NCBI RefSeq assembly: GCF_000203815.1
Contig: NW_004457639.1
Span: 1,798,001-1,862,000, forward strand
Direction of reading: 5' to 3'
Source: Cavenderia fasciculata
Lineage: Eukaryota; Evosea; Eumycetozoa; Acytosteliales; Cavenderiaceae
Length of the DNA: 64,000 bases
The notes beneath the pieces are model-generated. The model ran no database searches, was not told the origin of the DNA, and saw nothing but the letters and a program-made list of their open reading frames with translations. This document shows, piece after piece, positions 1-8,459 of the stretch. The stretch's first letter is position 1. Every line of letters begins with the position of its first letter. The position numbers and the translations under genes are program-made.

Positions 1-539
1 TTGAACCTTGACAAATCATTGCAATAGATATTACAACATGTTGGTGTACTATGGTGAATAGGATATTCAGTTTGGTGTTGAGATGAGGTTGAGCATAAGT
101 ATAAACTATTTGAAAGATATATAAATTGTTAGGCTAAAAGTCAATCAATGAATAAAAATAACAAACGTCATTATCAATTATAAATGAATATACTAGATAG
201 TATATCATAGCTGCAGACACCACCTCGTTAACTTTACAATATCCTTTCCTTTTTTCTCATATTATTCTCACATCAATCAATATTGTTTATCTCTTCCTCA
301 CAACATGATTGAATATCTTTTGTCTTTGATATTTGTAAACTAAATACTTTGTTCTGCTCTTAGCCACCCACTCACCAAATTATATGTCGACCTTTTTTCA
401 AGTTCTATCTGAAAGTACCTAAGATTTAGATCTATTGATTATCAAAAACTATCTTTTCTTCTTGTTTATCTTTTCCATCCAAACTTCATGACTCCATTTG
501 CAGGATTTTAAAGTGTAGGTAGCAGGGTTGTAGGAAAGG

Positions 540-653
540 ATGAAATCTATTTTCTTACTTTTGTTGACGTTAATATTATTATTTATCATGATATTTGTTG
601 GTGTTGGTGTTGTCATCATGTCGTTTCCTTCTAATCTCTCATTTTCTTTTTGA
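540..653 (+). CDS. Possible hydrophobic micro-ORF (37 aa)
   Basis: An ATG at 540 opens 37 codons ending at TGA 651-653. The predicted peptide is almost all hydrophobic (start MKSIFLLLLTLILLF) and would form a signal peptide or a single membrane helix with a short Ser/Phe tail. Nothing else supports it: no splice sites, no recognised family, and AT-rich DNA gives Leu/Ile/Phe-rich chance frames easily. It could also be the first exon of something unseen. I list it only because it sits alone in a gene-free stretch. Confidence 0.12.
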   Translation: MKSIFLLLLTLILLFIMIFVGVGVVIMSFPSNLSFSF

Positions 654-798
654 TACTTTTTCTCATCCTACAATAAACAAATAATCAAACAAAGCTTTAT
701 TTAATATTGAATAATGATAAATACCGATCAAAATTGAGGGACTTAATATACTTAAATTGGAAATCTGTGCACTGAAAAAATTTAATTAATTATGCAAC

Positions 799-873
799 GG
801 CGCGGAAGTGGGGATCGCCATCACAAGTCTCCGTACTGAGACATTCAAATGAACAGGGTTGATATTTGAATGT
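799..873. ncRNA. Candidate folded non-coding RNA
   Basis: A GC-richer island in AT-rich DNA holds three stem-loops in succession. GGCG at 799-802 faces CGCC at 816-819, GTCTC at 827-831 faces GAGAC at 838-842, and ACATTCAAAT at 841-850 faces ATTTGAATGT at 864-873 around a 13-nt loop. The last is a perfect 10-bp stem. No tRNA, snRNA or class I RNA motif was recognised. It lies about 320 bases upstream of the intact tRNA-Thr. It may be chance, a degraded element or a real small RNA. Confidence 0.2.
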
Positions 874-977
874 ACAATTTAAAAAAAATTGAAATTGAGG
901 AGGCTCCTATTAAAATAGTAGCCAAATGAACCAAACTTCTATTCATGATTCCATCGGGGGAATTTTTGGCCAAGAAA

Positions 978-1236
978 AAATTAGGGTCAAAACAGGGCAA
1001 AAAACCGCAAATTCAAGGCCCAATAGCTCTAGCGGCATAGCGTCGGTCTTGTAAACCGAAGGATATTGAGATAATGCATCAAAAAGTGATTATATGACCT
1101 TTTGCGTTGATCTTTTCGCTCCTCCATAGTGAAAACCATGCCCCTAGGGTTAAATTAGGGTCAAAACAGGGCAAAAAACCGCAAATTCAAGGCCCAATAG
1201 CTCTAGCGGCAGAGCGTCGGTCTTGTAAACCGAAGG
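978..1236 (+). repeat. Direct repeat pair carrying tRNA-Thr 5' part
   Basis: Bases 978-1062 and 1152-1236 (85 nt each) match with one visible mismatch, T at 1037 against G at 1211. Each copy holds about 39 nt of upstream flank and the first 46 nt of tRNA-Thr. The two copies are 174 nt apart. The near identity points to a recent local duplication whose right end fell inside the tRNA variable region. Confidence 0.85.
1017..1062 (+). pseudogene. tRNA-Thr(TGT) 5' fragment
   Basis: These 46 bases equal the acceptor 5' strand, D arm and anticodon arm of the intact tRNA-Thr at 1191-1263, with one change in the D arm. The match stops after the anticodon stem. The T arm and the 3' acceptor strand are missing, so no cloverleaf can form. 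The internal A box is kept and the B box is lost, so polymerase III transcription is unlikely. It is a by-product of the duplication listed above. Confidence 0.85.
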
Positions 1237-1263
1237 TCAGGAGTTCGAATCTCCTTTGGGCCA
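1191..1263 (+). tRNA. tRNA-Thr (anticodon TGT)
   Basis: This 73-base gene folds into a full cloverleaf. Acceptor GGCCCAA at 1191-1197 pairs with TTGGGCC before discriminator A at 1263. The anticodon stem TCGGT/ACCGA encloses loop CTTGTAA with anticodon TGT at 1224-1226, reading ACA threonine codons. The T arm is AGGAG-TTCGAAT-CTCCT. There is no intron and no encoded CCA. A run of four T, the usual polymerase III stop, is absent in the first 35 downstream bases, which hold only T triplets. Confidence 0.95.
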
Positions 1264-1405
1264 TCTTTGTTGCCAGTTTGTTGCCAGTATGTACTTTACT
1301 AAACTATGCTCTATCTTGTCGAGGGCCCTACGATATAGATAGTACTAGGATAGTAATAATCAAGATCTTATATAAACTATGGTTAGTCTTATAGATTGTA
1401 TAGTG

Positions 1406-2168
1406 TTATATAAAATGTAATAATAATGAATGATGAGAGCTGTTGCTCGTTTGTAGGTGCGTGAGAATTGGGATTTTGTAAAAAAGGTCCATTCTCATTA
1501 CAGTACCAAGCGAACCTTTGGGGAATAATTCACCAGTTTCAACCTTTGGGTTAAAGTCACCTCCAAGCTTTTTAACCAACGCTGTGATACTATCCAACTT
1601 GACCTTGTAGTATGGTTCATCGTACGATTGTTTACCAGCTTCTCCAAAACCAGTCTTTGGGATATCGGTAGCTCTAGCTCTGTCTTGATACAACATACCC
1701 TCTTCTTTGATATGTACGACAGCTAGGTAGAGATCGAAATTACACTTGTCGGCCATAGAGATGAATGTGTTGACGATGGTTTGATCACGACCTTTAAGTT
1801 TGGCCAATGTAAAACCGGCAGGTGCATAACTATGTTCTAAAACGTGAACCAGTTTTGATCTTTTTTTTGAGTGCTTCAATGATTTCCGATTCGACATGTT
1901 GGATAGCACCGATTGAAGCAACTTTGGCACCAACATCGATAGACTCTGCGGCACGTTTACCAGTACGTGACAAGTTGTAGGTTAAACAGAACAGCGACCT
2001 TGTCGAAGGGTCCACTGTTAAATAGATAGTGTCCACATAAGCATCACTGTATTGTCTGATGAGGTGAGTGTTACCAGCCATTCTCTTCTCTGCAACTACA
2101 TCATAGACACCACGGTTATAATCTAAAACCAGACGATCACCTCGTCTCGATAAAGGAGGTTTGACCAT
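1406..2168 (-). CDS. Unrecognised protein, one-base frame break
   Basis: The start is ATG at 2168. Two overlapping frames read as one protein of about 250 aa if the run of eight A (minus strand, near 1861-1868) were one base shorter: the first frame ends its unique part at EALKK and the second goes on with LVHVLEHSYAPAGF. Both halves have ordinary globular composition without Asn/Gln runs, which argues for one real gene with an assembly slip or a recent frameshift. There is no signal peptide or membrane helix, and no family was recognised. The last 20 or so residues (after FYKIPIL) look less protein-like, so the true end is uncertain. Confidence 0.5.
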
Positions 2169-2386
2169 AGATTCAAAAGGTTACAGAGATGAGGCCTAAA
2201 TATCAAACATCATCATCATCATCATAATGTTCAATCTATATATAAAAGAGTTAAAATATGCAATTGTTTGTACCAATGAGAGATACATACTCTGAGAGAG
2301 GAGGAATAGATAACAACTACCAAATTTGATCAACAACGAAAACATTGATCTCTTTTTTCGTTTTTTTTTTAAATTTTTTTTCTAAT

Positions 2387-2816
2387 TTATTTATAATTAA
2401 TTAAAAGGAATCTTTTAGATGTAGGATAATATAAATAAAGTTGATTACCAATTAAATTTGAATCTATAGAAATTGGAATATCATCATTTGATTTAATTTG
2501 ATCGATTGATGTCTTTAGATAGGTACCAGTTTTGATACAATAGAAATCCATCATTGCAACTACTGTGTTTTCATCCTCTTCTTGATTAATGACATAATGA
2601 ACTAGAATAGATCCTAATCTCTTTACAAATCCTTTAATCTTTATTGGATCTAGAGAGAAATCAAGTGACCACTTGTCTTGTGAACCGAGAGATTGAACGA
2701 TAATTGAATTTTCAGTATAAATGATTAAATACTCATCATCAACCAATACTTGATAGACTTTGCAAGAAAATGGAAATACTTGTCCAATTTCATTTGCCAA
2801 TGGTAATGATTCATCA

Positions 2817-2874
<58 letters not shown>

Positions 2875-3573
2875 CTTTTAATGGTCGAATGGAAATCAAA
2901 TTTCTACCTCGCAAATAAGTATGTAGAATCAGTTGATTTGATTTTAAATGAGGATAGACCAATAAATATTCTTCATTTAATATTCTTGTAAATCTACAAA
3001 TAGCCAACATTTTATCATTATTACTTTCCAAAGAATAAAGAGATACTTGAATTTCTCTTTCAATTTGTTGAATCATTGTTATATAATTACAATTTAATAT
3101 AAATGTTGATCTTTTTGCTCCATCAATACATTTAAATCCAATAGTCTTTTTTAAATTTAATTTTTTTTCTAAATATATATAGAAAAAAGAGTATATTAGT
3201 ATACTTTTTTGTATTAATTTTTATAAATATATTTTTTTTTACCATTTAATTTTAATATATTATAATAATATTGATCAATATCTGTATTGATTATTGTAAA
3301 TAAAGTATCTTTATCATTGATTGATTCATTTGTAATTGATTGACTATAATCTATTGATTGATCTGTTGATTCTATTGATTGATCTATAGTAAAGAGTGTA
3401 AATCTTTGTTTTACAATGTCATTGTGAATGAACCAACTCTTGTTTGGATTGCTTTCTTCTAAACTATCAATATCATACAAGAATGATAATTGATTTGTTG
3501 AATCAAATGATATATCTTTAATTGTTACATCTCTTCCTGTTTGTGCAAATAATGGTAAAGATAAAGATTCCAT
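2387..3573 (-). CDS. Unrecognised 370-aa protein, two exons
   Basis: Exon 1 is 3573-3243 and exon 2 is 3168-2387. The intron 3242-3169 starts GTAAAA and ends TTTAG, and the junction keeps frame (LN-E-KKLNLKK), giving 370 aa. The protein starts MESLSLPLFAQTG and alternates short hydrophobic strands with polar turns, as beta-rich (WD40-like or beta-sandwich) proteins do, but I cannot assign a family. A poly-Asn run encoded by an ATT/AAT microsatellite near 2812-2874 interrupts it. The ATG is preceded by TTTTCAG, so a 5' untranslated exon is possible. Its start lies only 84 bases beyond the stop of the ADP-ribosyltransferase gene on the same strand. Confidence 0.6.
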
Positions 3574-3657
3574 TCTGAAAAGTAAATGATTACTCGTCTT
3601 GATCGTTTTTTTTACATATCTACATTTTTATTTTATTTTTTCTTTTTTTTTTTTTTT

Positions 3658-4644
3658 TTATACATAAGTAATTAAATATTCTGGATAAGCTCTACCCTAA
3701 TAAATAATAATCCTTAATATTAATAATCTATATATATAATTTCTAATTTTGGTTTCTATTTTTCTTACATTCTCATAAACAATAAACATTTGACCACCAC
3801 CACCTTTACAACTATCATAGGTATTTAATAAATCTATATTGGATAGAGCTTGATTATTTGAACTATGACCAACCAATACACGACAATAGAATAATTGTAA
3901 TTTACCAGTTGTTGGGACGTGATGAACATAGCCACCATGACTATAGGAGGCATTTTGAGCAAAATAGAGACCCTTGCCATAAGAGCCAATGGCAGAGAAT
4001 TTGACATCAAATCCAATATCAGAGTCGTAAATGACCGATGGTACTACTTGTTTGCATCCATGATATAATTGATTCTCCAAGATGGAAGGGTTCCATACAT
4101 TATACTTTTTGGCCAACATATCGGCTTTGGCCTTGTAGAACCTCCATAGTCTTTTGTTTTGAATTCTCTCTACTTTTTCTATGGTATTGCCAGGTAGCGT
4201 TTCTTTGAAATGAGTGGCAATTTCATAATATTCGGTTGTTCCCTTTTCACATTGTACAACTCTAGTTGGTTCTTTTTGTGGTAATAACCAATAATGTGGA
4301 AAGTCTCTTTGTTCTATTATACTTGTCATTTCATCTTGATCAATTATATATATTGGTGATGGCAAAGATGGTGATGAAGGTTTATCATATTTTTTTACCT
4401 CTATATCTTTTGTTGTTGTTTTAGTTGTTTTAGTTGTTGTAGTAGGAAGAGTCAGAGTATTATTTGATAACATAATCATATCATTTGTTTGGTTTTTTAG
4501 TTTTGTTAGAATAGATTTGATATCATCGCCATCGTCATCTAGATTAATGACAGATTGTTGTTTTCTCTTTCTCTTTTTATCATCTTTTATATCATCATCA
4601 TCGTCACTGATTATTATTATTTCTTGTTTGTTTATCATTATCAC
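3658..4644 (-). CDS. Mono-ADP-ribosyltransferase, PARP family
   Basis: Exons are 4644-3769 and 3696-3658; the 72-nt intron GTAAGA...TTAG joins EN to GRAYPEYLITYV, the classic PARP C-terminus, for 304 aa. The catalytic fold spans about residues 115-304: the RIQNKRLW motif, LYHGC (His195), GLYFAQNASYS (Tyr234) and QMFIVY, where Met286 sits at the place of the PARP1 glutamate. H-Y-Met fits a mono- rather than poly-ADP-ribosylating enzyme. The first 45 residues hold two hydrophobic-acidic stretches (EIIIISDDDDD and SVINLDDDGDD) like SUMO-interacting motifs, around a basic KKRKRK likely to be a nuclear signal. No macro, WWE or ankyrin domain is present. Family call is firm; SUMO binding is inference. 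Confidence 0.9.
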
Positions 4645-4993
4645 ATTGACATGAATGAAACGACAGAGACTCTAAATTTTTGTATTTGGTGAATTCTTGG
4701 AATTTTTATTAATTAAATTTAATAAATCTTGGTTGTAGATAGATAGATAGATAGATAGATATATTTATATTGATTATTATTGCCGATCTTGAAGAAATAG
4801 TCCAATAATTCCTGAATACCAATTGTTGATTGATCTTTGGTATTCAATTGCCAACAGGCATGTTCAATGTCAATCCTCTATATTCCTCTGATTATTATTT
4901 CTTGTTGTTTATCACTTTGCAAATGAAGCATTGATAAGCAGAACAAATTCATGAAATTTTTGTATGTGAAATTCCATTTTTATTAATTAAATT
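4608..4993. repeat. Diverged duplication at PARP 5' end
   Basis: The stretch 4608-4720 (start codon region and promoter of the ADP-ribosyltransferase) resembles 4889-4993 in order: CTGATTATTATTTCTTGTT, then a TTTATCA block, then AAATTTTTGTAT, then TTTTTATTAATTAAATTT. The middle parts have drifted with small gaps. The second copy has no open frame. The rest of 4645-5044 is promoter or spacer with a GATA tetranucleotide run near 4739-4762 and no gene. Confidence 0.5.
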
Positions 4994-5044
4994 TGTATGT
5001 ACAATATATATTTATTTATATATTTATTTATTTATTTATTTATG

Positions 5045-5686
5045 TTAGTCGTCTTCATCATAGTCACCATTATCACACCCATAATCATTATCATCATAAT
5101 CTTCTTCTTCAACTTGTGACTGATTATTGGTGCGAGAATTGTTAGCCAATGGCTCAAGTGTAGGTTTGACCGCCTTCTTCCGGTAGAGTCGCTTTCGTCT
5201 GATCTTTTCCAAGTGATGGAAATGGCATTTGGTCTTGTTGCGTGCATATGTGGCAATGCCTTCACCACATAATTCTCCGTTGGTGGTCGTTGCTTTGCAT
5301 GTATTTTTGCGCAAATATTTCAATTCTTGGGAACGAAAGATACAAGCGACACTGCAATAAGGAGCATCTTCGGGACTCCCAAACAATACCTTATCAATAT
5401 TGGATACTTTTTTTCCACATTCCGTCCCGTCTGGGTATACGTATTGGCAGTATACAGGACCAGATTTCTTCCAGACTCTCTTTCTCTTTTCTAGTACATC
5501 TTTTTTGGTTGGTGGCTTTTTCGCGACTCGTCTGGTTGGTGCAACTTTACGTTTGTTATTATTATTGTTATTGTTGTTGTCATTGTTGTCATCGTCATCG
5601 TTGTCGTTGTCGTTGTAGTTGTTGTTGTTGTTGTTTGTTGTTGTTGTTGTTTTGATCAACGTCATCGTCATCGTTGATGTTGTCAT
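5045..5686 (-). CDS. Cys/His finger protein, KANSL2/INO80D-like
   Basis: A single exon of 213 aa. After an Asn/Asp-rich head and a basic patch (KRKVAPTRRVAKKPPTKK), residues about 75-160 hold two Cys clusters: C-x9-C with a later C-x3-C, then C-x9-C-x12-C-x-H-H. The spacing, with phrases like DGTECGKKV and GELCGEG, recalls the double finger of KANSL2 and INO80D chromatin subunits (zf-C3Hc3H), though one expected His is Cys here. A basic helix (EKIRRKRLYRKK) follows, then an acidic tail. A nuclear DNA- or chromatin-binding role is inferred. The N-terminal Thr/Asn repeats make the exact start uncertain. Confidence 0.55.
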   Translation of the reverse strand: MTTSTMTMTLIKTTTTTNNNNNNYNDNDNDDDDNNDNNNNNNNNKRKVAPTRRVAKKPPTKKDVLEKRKRVWKKSGPVYCQYVYPDGTECGKKVSNIDKVLFGSPEDAPYCSVACIFRSQELKYLRKNTCKATTTNGELCGEGIATYARNKTKCHFHHLEKIRRKRLYRKKAVKPTLEPLANNSRTNNQSQVEEEDYDDNDYGCDNGDYDEDD

Positions 5687-5800
5687 CGGATGGTAGAGAT
5701 AAGAACATATATATACTTGCCCTCTACACTGAATGGTTCGACCCTGTGAAGTATTTGGATGCTTGAAGAATTAATTAGTTGGCTGTCATATATGTGCTTT

Positions 5801-5837
<37 letters not shown>

Positions 5838-7707
5838 TTACCCGTTAACCCGTATTCTGTCATTTCTGAAGACAGTGCAATTAGAGTTGCTATTTATCGT
5901 CTTGTCATGATACTCATACTCGACACGATGAATAGCATTTTCTAGAATCGAGGAACCATCTGGTAGAATGACGTCATTAAACTTGATACGATTGGCAAGC
6001 TTTCTTATGATATCACCAGCAGGCTCACTTGTAGTCCAAGAAGGCTTGGATTCCTTGTTGTTCTGGAGAATTCCGGCCATTTCCTCAGTGACGGGACCTA
6101 TGGGATAGGCATAATCGTTGATGGTGTTGGTGTTGGTGTTGGTGTTGGTGTTGGTGTTGGTGTTGGTGTTGGTGTTGGTGTTGGTGTTGATGTTGGCTTC
6201 AAGATACTTTCTCTTGTTCTTGAGTTTCGAGATGACCCGAGATTCAGGTTCCTTGGAAAACACGTACTTTATGAAATAACGAAAGAGTCGAGCACGCTTG
6301 GCACTTTCGAGGAATACAGCGAGGTTCTTATCAGTAACGACGGTTGGAAGCCAGAACAATGGAGAGAATTTGTTGAATGTCATCTCCTCCTCGATGAGAC
6401 GATCGATTTTCTCTGGAATGTCTCTGATGGAGGCTTTAAGATATTCGATGTAGTCCTCGAATACAAGAGGATGATCTTTTAGGAAAGAAATTGGATGAGG
6501 CTCCAACCCACAATGTACTCGCATCAAGTTGGCATCATGTAATAGATGTGCTAACAATAGTTTTCGACGCGCCAACTCGACAATAAGCTCACTTGGTGGG
6601 AATAGAGTAATAAATTGGCATTTCACTGATTTGGCATAATCGTACTCTTTCCAATATTCTTTCATCACGTATGGCACGATCAATACCAGTCATTACCAGG
6701 TTAAATGGCTGTCCATTGAATATGACTCTATATTTGTTGATGGCATCCATAATAATGATTCTATATATAGGTAGAAATTTGTTAGAGTCTGTATCTATTT
6801 ATTCTATTCTATTCTATTCTATTCTATTCTATTCTATTCTATAGCTTACCATTTTCTTCTGGACTATTTTCTTCACCAAGTTCTACAGTTACAGTTGCGA
6901 GTTGAGGGACATCCATGTCCACGGGAGGTGAATATGTGGTGGACGCACTTGGAAGTGCATGTTTTGCAAACAGATATCCAAGCAAGTGGCAATGGTCAAT
7001 GTCCTTTGATTCAATCGTTAATGGTGGTCTATTATCTTCTTGGTTGGAAGATGGGGTGGTAGACGAGGTCGATGTTGACCCAAGTGCATTAGTCAAGGAA
7101 CGACCAGAGGTTGACGAGGTCGATGTTGACCCAGATACATTGGACAAGGAAGAACTATTAGAGGAATGGTCGCTATGCTAAGAAGAGGAAGAGGGGATGA
7201 TCAATGAAGGACGACTCGAAGTAAATGAGGTCGATGAGGACAGATGTGAAGAATGAATATTCGAGGTGCTAGCAGAATATTTATCACCATTATCCATATT
7301 ATAGTCTCCATCTCTGTCTAGATCTAGAGTACGACTCGAGCTAGAACCAGAAGTGGACGAGGTTGTTGTTGACACATTGACGAGCTCTAGTGGAGCTTGG
7401 GTAATAGGTCTTGGCGGAGGATCCTTGATTGTTCTGATTTGAGTAATATATCTGTTAATGTATTATAATAATATGTTGCCCATCTCTCTTTCTCATCTAC
7501 AGAGTTTTCCTCTCCAGGTAATCTCTTGAATGCAGTGGTTTTGTATACTTTGGCTAATCTATTTGTTACTCTAACTATAGAATACATAATTTATATATAT
7601 ATATATAAGTTTACACGTTGTTTGTGTAATATAGAACTAGTGTACATACCTTGATAGGGGCTATTACTATTATCGTTATTGTTGTTTCCATAATTATTTA
7701 TCACCAT
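5838..7707 (-). pseudogene. Broken or misassembled multi-exon gene
   Basis: Pieces in order suggest one gene. Exon 7707-7650 (MVINNYGNNNND) splices cleanly through a 75-nt GTATGT...TATAG intron to 7574 onward (RVTNRLAKVYKTTAFKRL). A Ser/Thr-rich frame follows to 6850, crossed by an in-frame TAG at 7178-7180. An 89-nt intron 6849-6761 of TTCTA repeats comes next, then a possible start MDAINKYRVIFNG at 6750, and a 280-residue helical region at 6683-5838 with a long Asn-Thr repeat from a GGTGTT hexamer (about 6122-6190). The parts do not join in one frame near 6684 and 7445. It is therefore a decayed gene, a gene with assembly errors, or two genes. No family was recognised. Confidence 0.4.
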
Positions 7708-7881
7708 TCTTCGAGGTTTATTGTTTGATATATGTCATTGTTGTTGCAACCACTTGATAAGATAGGGCTTAACCATGCAGTGTTGGTTTGATTACTTGAT
7801 AGATGTTAGAGTCTCTAGAGGAATCACCATTCTTCTAGGTTTATTGTTTGATACATGTCATTGGTGCTGCAACCAATTGAT
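7700..7881 (+). repeat. Direct repeat, 123-bp offset
   Basis: About 59 bases at 7700-7758 recur at 7823-7881 with roughly five differences, starting ATCACCATTCTTC and ending TTGAT. The first copy contains the start codon region (minus strand ATG at 7707) of the broken gene, so the duplication copied its 5' end outward. The remaining bases up to 8029 hold no gene that I can see. Confidence 0.7.
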
Positions 7882-8029
7882 GAAACTCGTGCACCTCGAT
7901 TTTTTTGCAAATATTTGGGTATTTTGTAACAAGGGAGGAGGTACCTCTCATAGAGAGAGATAGTGTACAATCGAGGGATCAGTATAGTTTATTGGTGTCT
8001 AGATGATTAATAGATCTATATATCTGTAT

Positions 8030-8107
8030 AATAATTATTTAATATTGTTTAATATCTGTAACCTTCTGGCCATCGAGGTATTCAGCTTGAGCAGGGGTGA
8101 GGGTGGT
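8030..8107 (-). pseudogene. Fragment of sahA 3' end
   Basis: The bases TATCTGTAACCTTCTGGC at about 8053-8070, then ATCGAGGTATTCAGCTTGAG and GGTGAGGGTGGT, repeat the last codons of sahA (8465-8540, minus strand) with about 25 bases deleted between the two blocks and one or two changes. The fragment keeps the C-terminal coding end and perhaps some 3' flank, but nothing upstream. It lies about 400 bases beyond the real stop codon, in the same orientation. It cannot encode a protein. Confidence 0.8.
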
Positions 8108-8343
8108 GTCTAGCCAATGCTAGTGGTACAACTGGAAAGCATGTTTGTGGTTCTGTTCAGCAGACATCTGTCGTCTCCTGTGAGTGTAGCGTCTTGGCTG
8201 GAGGAGATGCCTCTGGCATGATACCCTCACCATTCATCATCCCTGACATTGACTTGACTCTGATTACTACCTACTCCTGCTCACCATTCTGCAACTCATC
8301 CATCCAACATTCAGCTGTTTCACCTTCAAGATGCCTCTCATGA
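8101..8343 (+). other. GC-rich open frame of unknown origin
   Basis: Directly after the sahA fragment, base composition jumps to near half GC. The plus strand then stays open for 80 codons to TGA at 8341-8343, without an ATG near its start. The reading is Cys-rich (VVSCECSVLAGGDASG, TTYSCSPFCNSS) and lacks the Asn/Lys bias of local chance frames, so it may be a displaced exon piece of a Cys-rich secreted or surface protein. No family was recognised and no splice partners are evident. The stretch 8344-8459 is AT-rich spacer before sahA. Confidence 0.3.
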
Positions 8344-8459
8344 CAAGAGAGATATCATATCTTGCTCCTCCTTTGTCCTGTGTAATCAATGTACTACTAA
8401 TATAATATTAATTAATCATTAGATTTTTTATATCTATATAATTTATTTTTAAGATTTGT

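Larger units (their letters stand above)
1..1016. other. Gene-poor left end
   Basis: No convincing protein gene is visible on either strand in this stretch, and most of it is AT-rich with short T and A runs. Two things stand out: a 37-codon open frame at 540-653 and a cluster of small hairpins at 799-873, each listed separately. The last 39 bases, 978-1016, are the first part of a direct repeat that continues into the truncated tRNA at 1017-1062. Confidence 0.5.

Noticed and set aside
2770-2991. Plus-strand poly-Tyr frame
   Set aside because: It is the reverse reading of the poly-Asn microsatellite in the minus-strand 370-aa gene.
5729-5745. GGTTCGACC as a tRNA T arm
   Set aside because: The flanks do not pair and no A box or anticodon arm lies at the right distance.
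7178-7192. TCTTCCTCTTCTTAG read as a splice acceptor
   Set aside because: The pyrimidine tract is attractive, but no suitable donor lies upstream and the frame is the same on both sides, so an in-frame stop is simpler.
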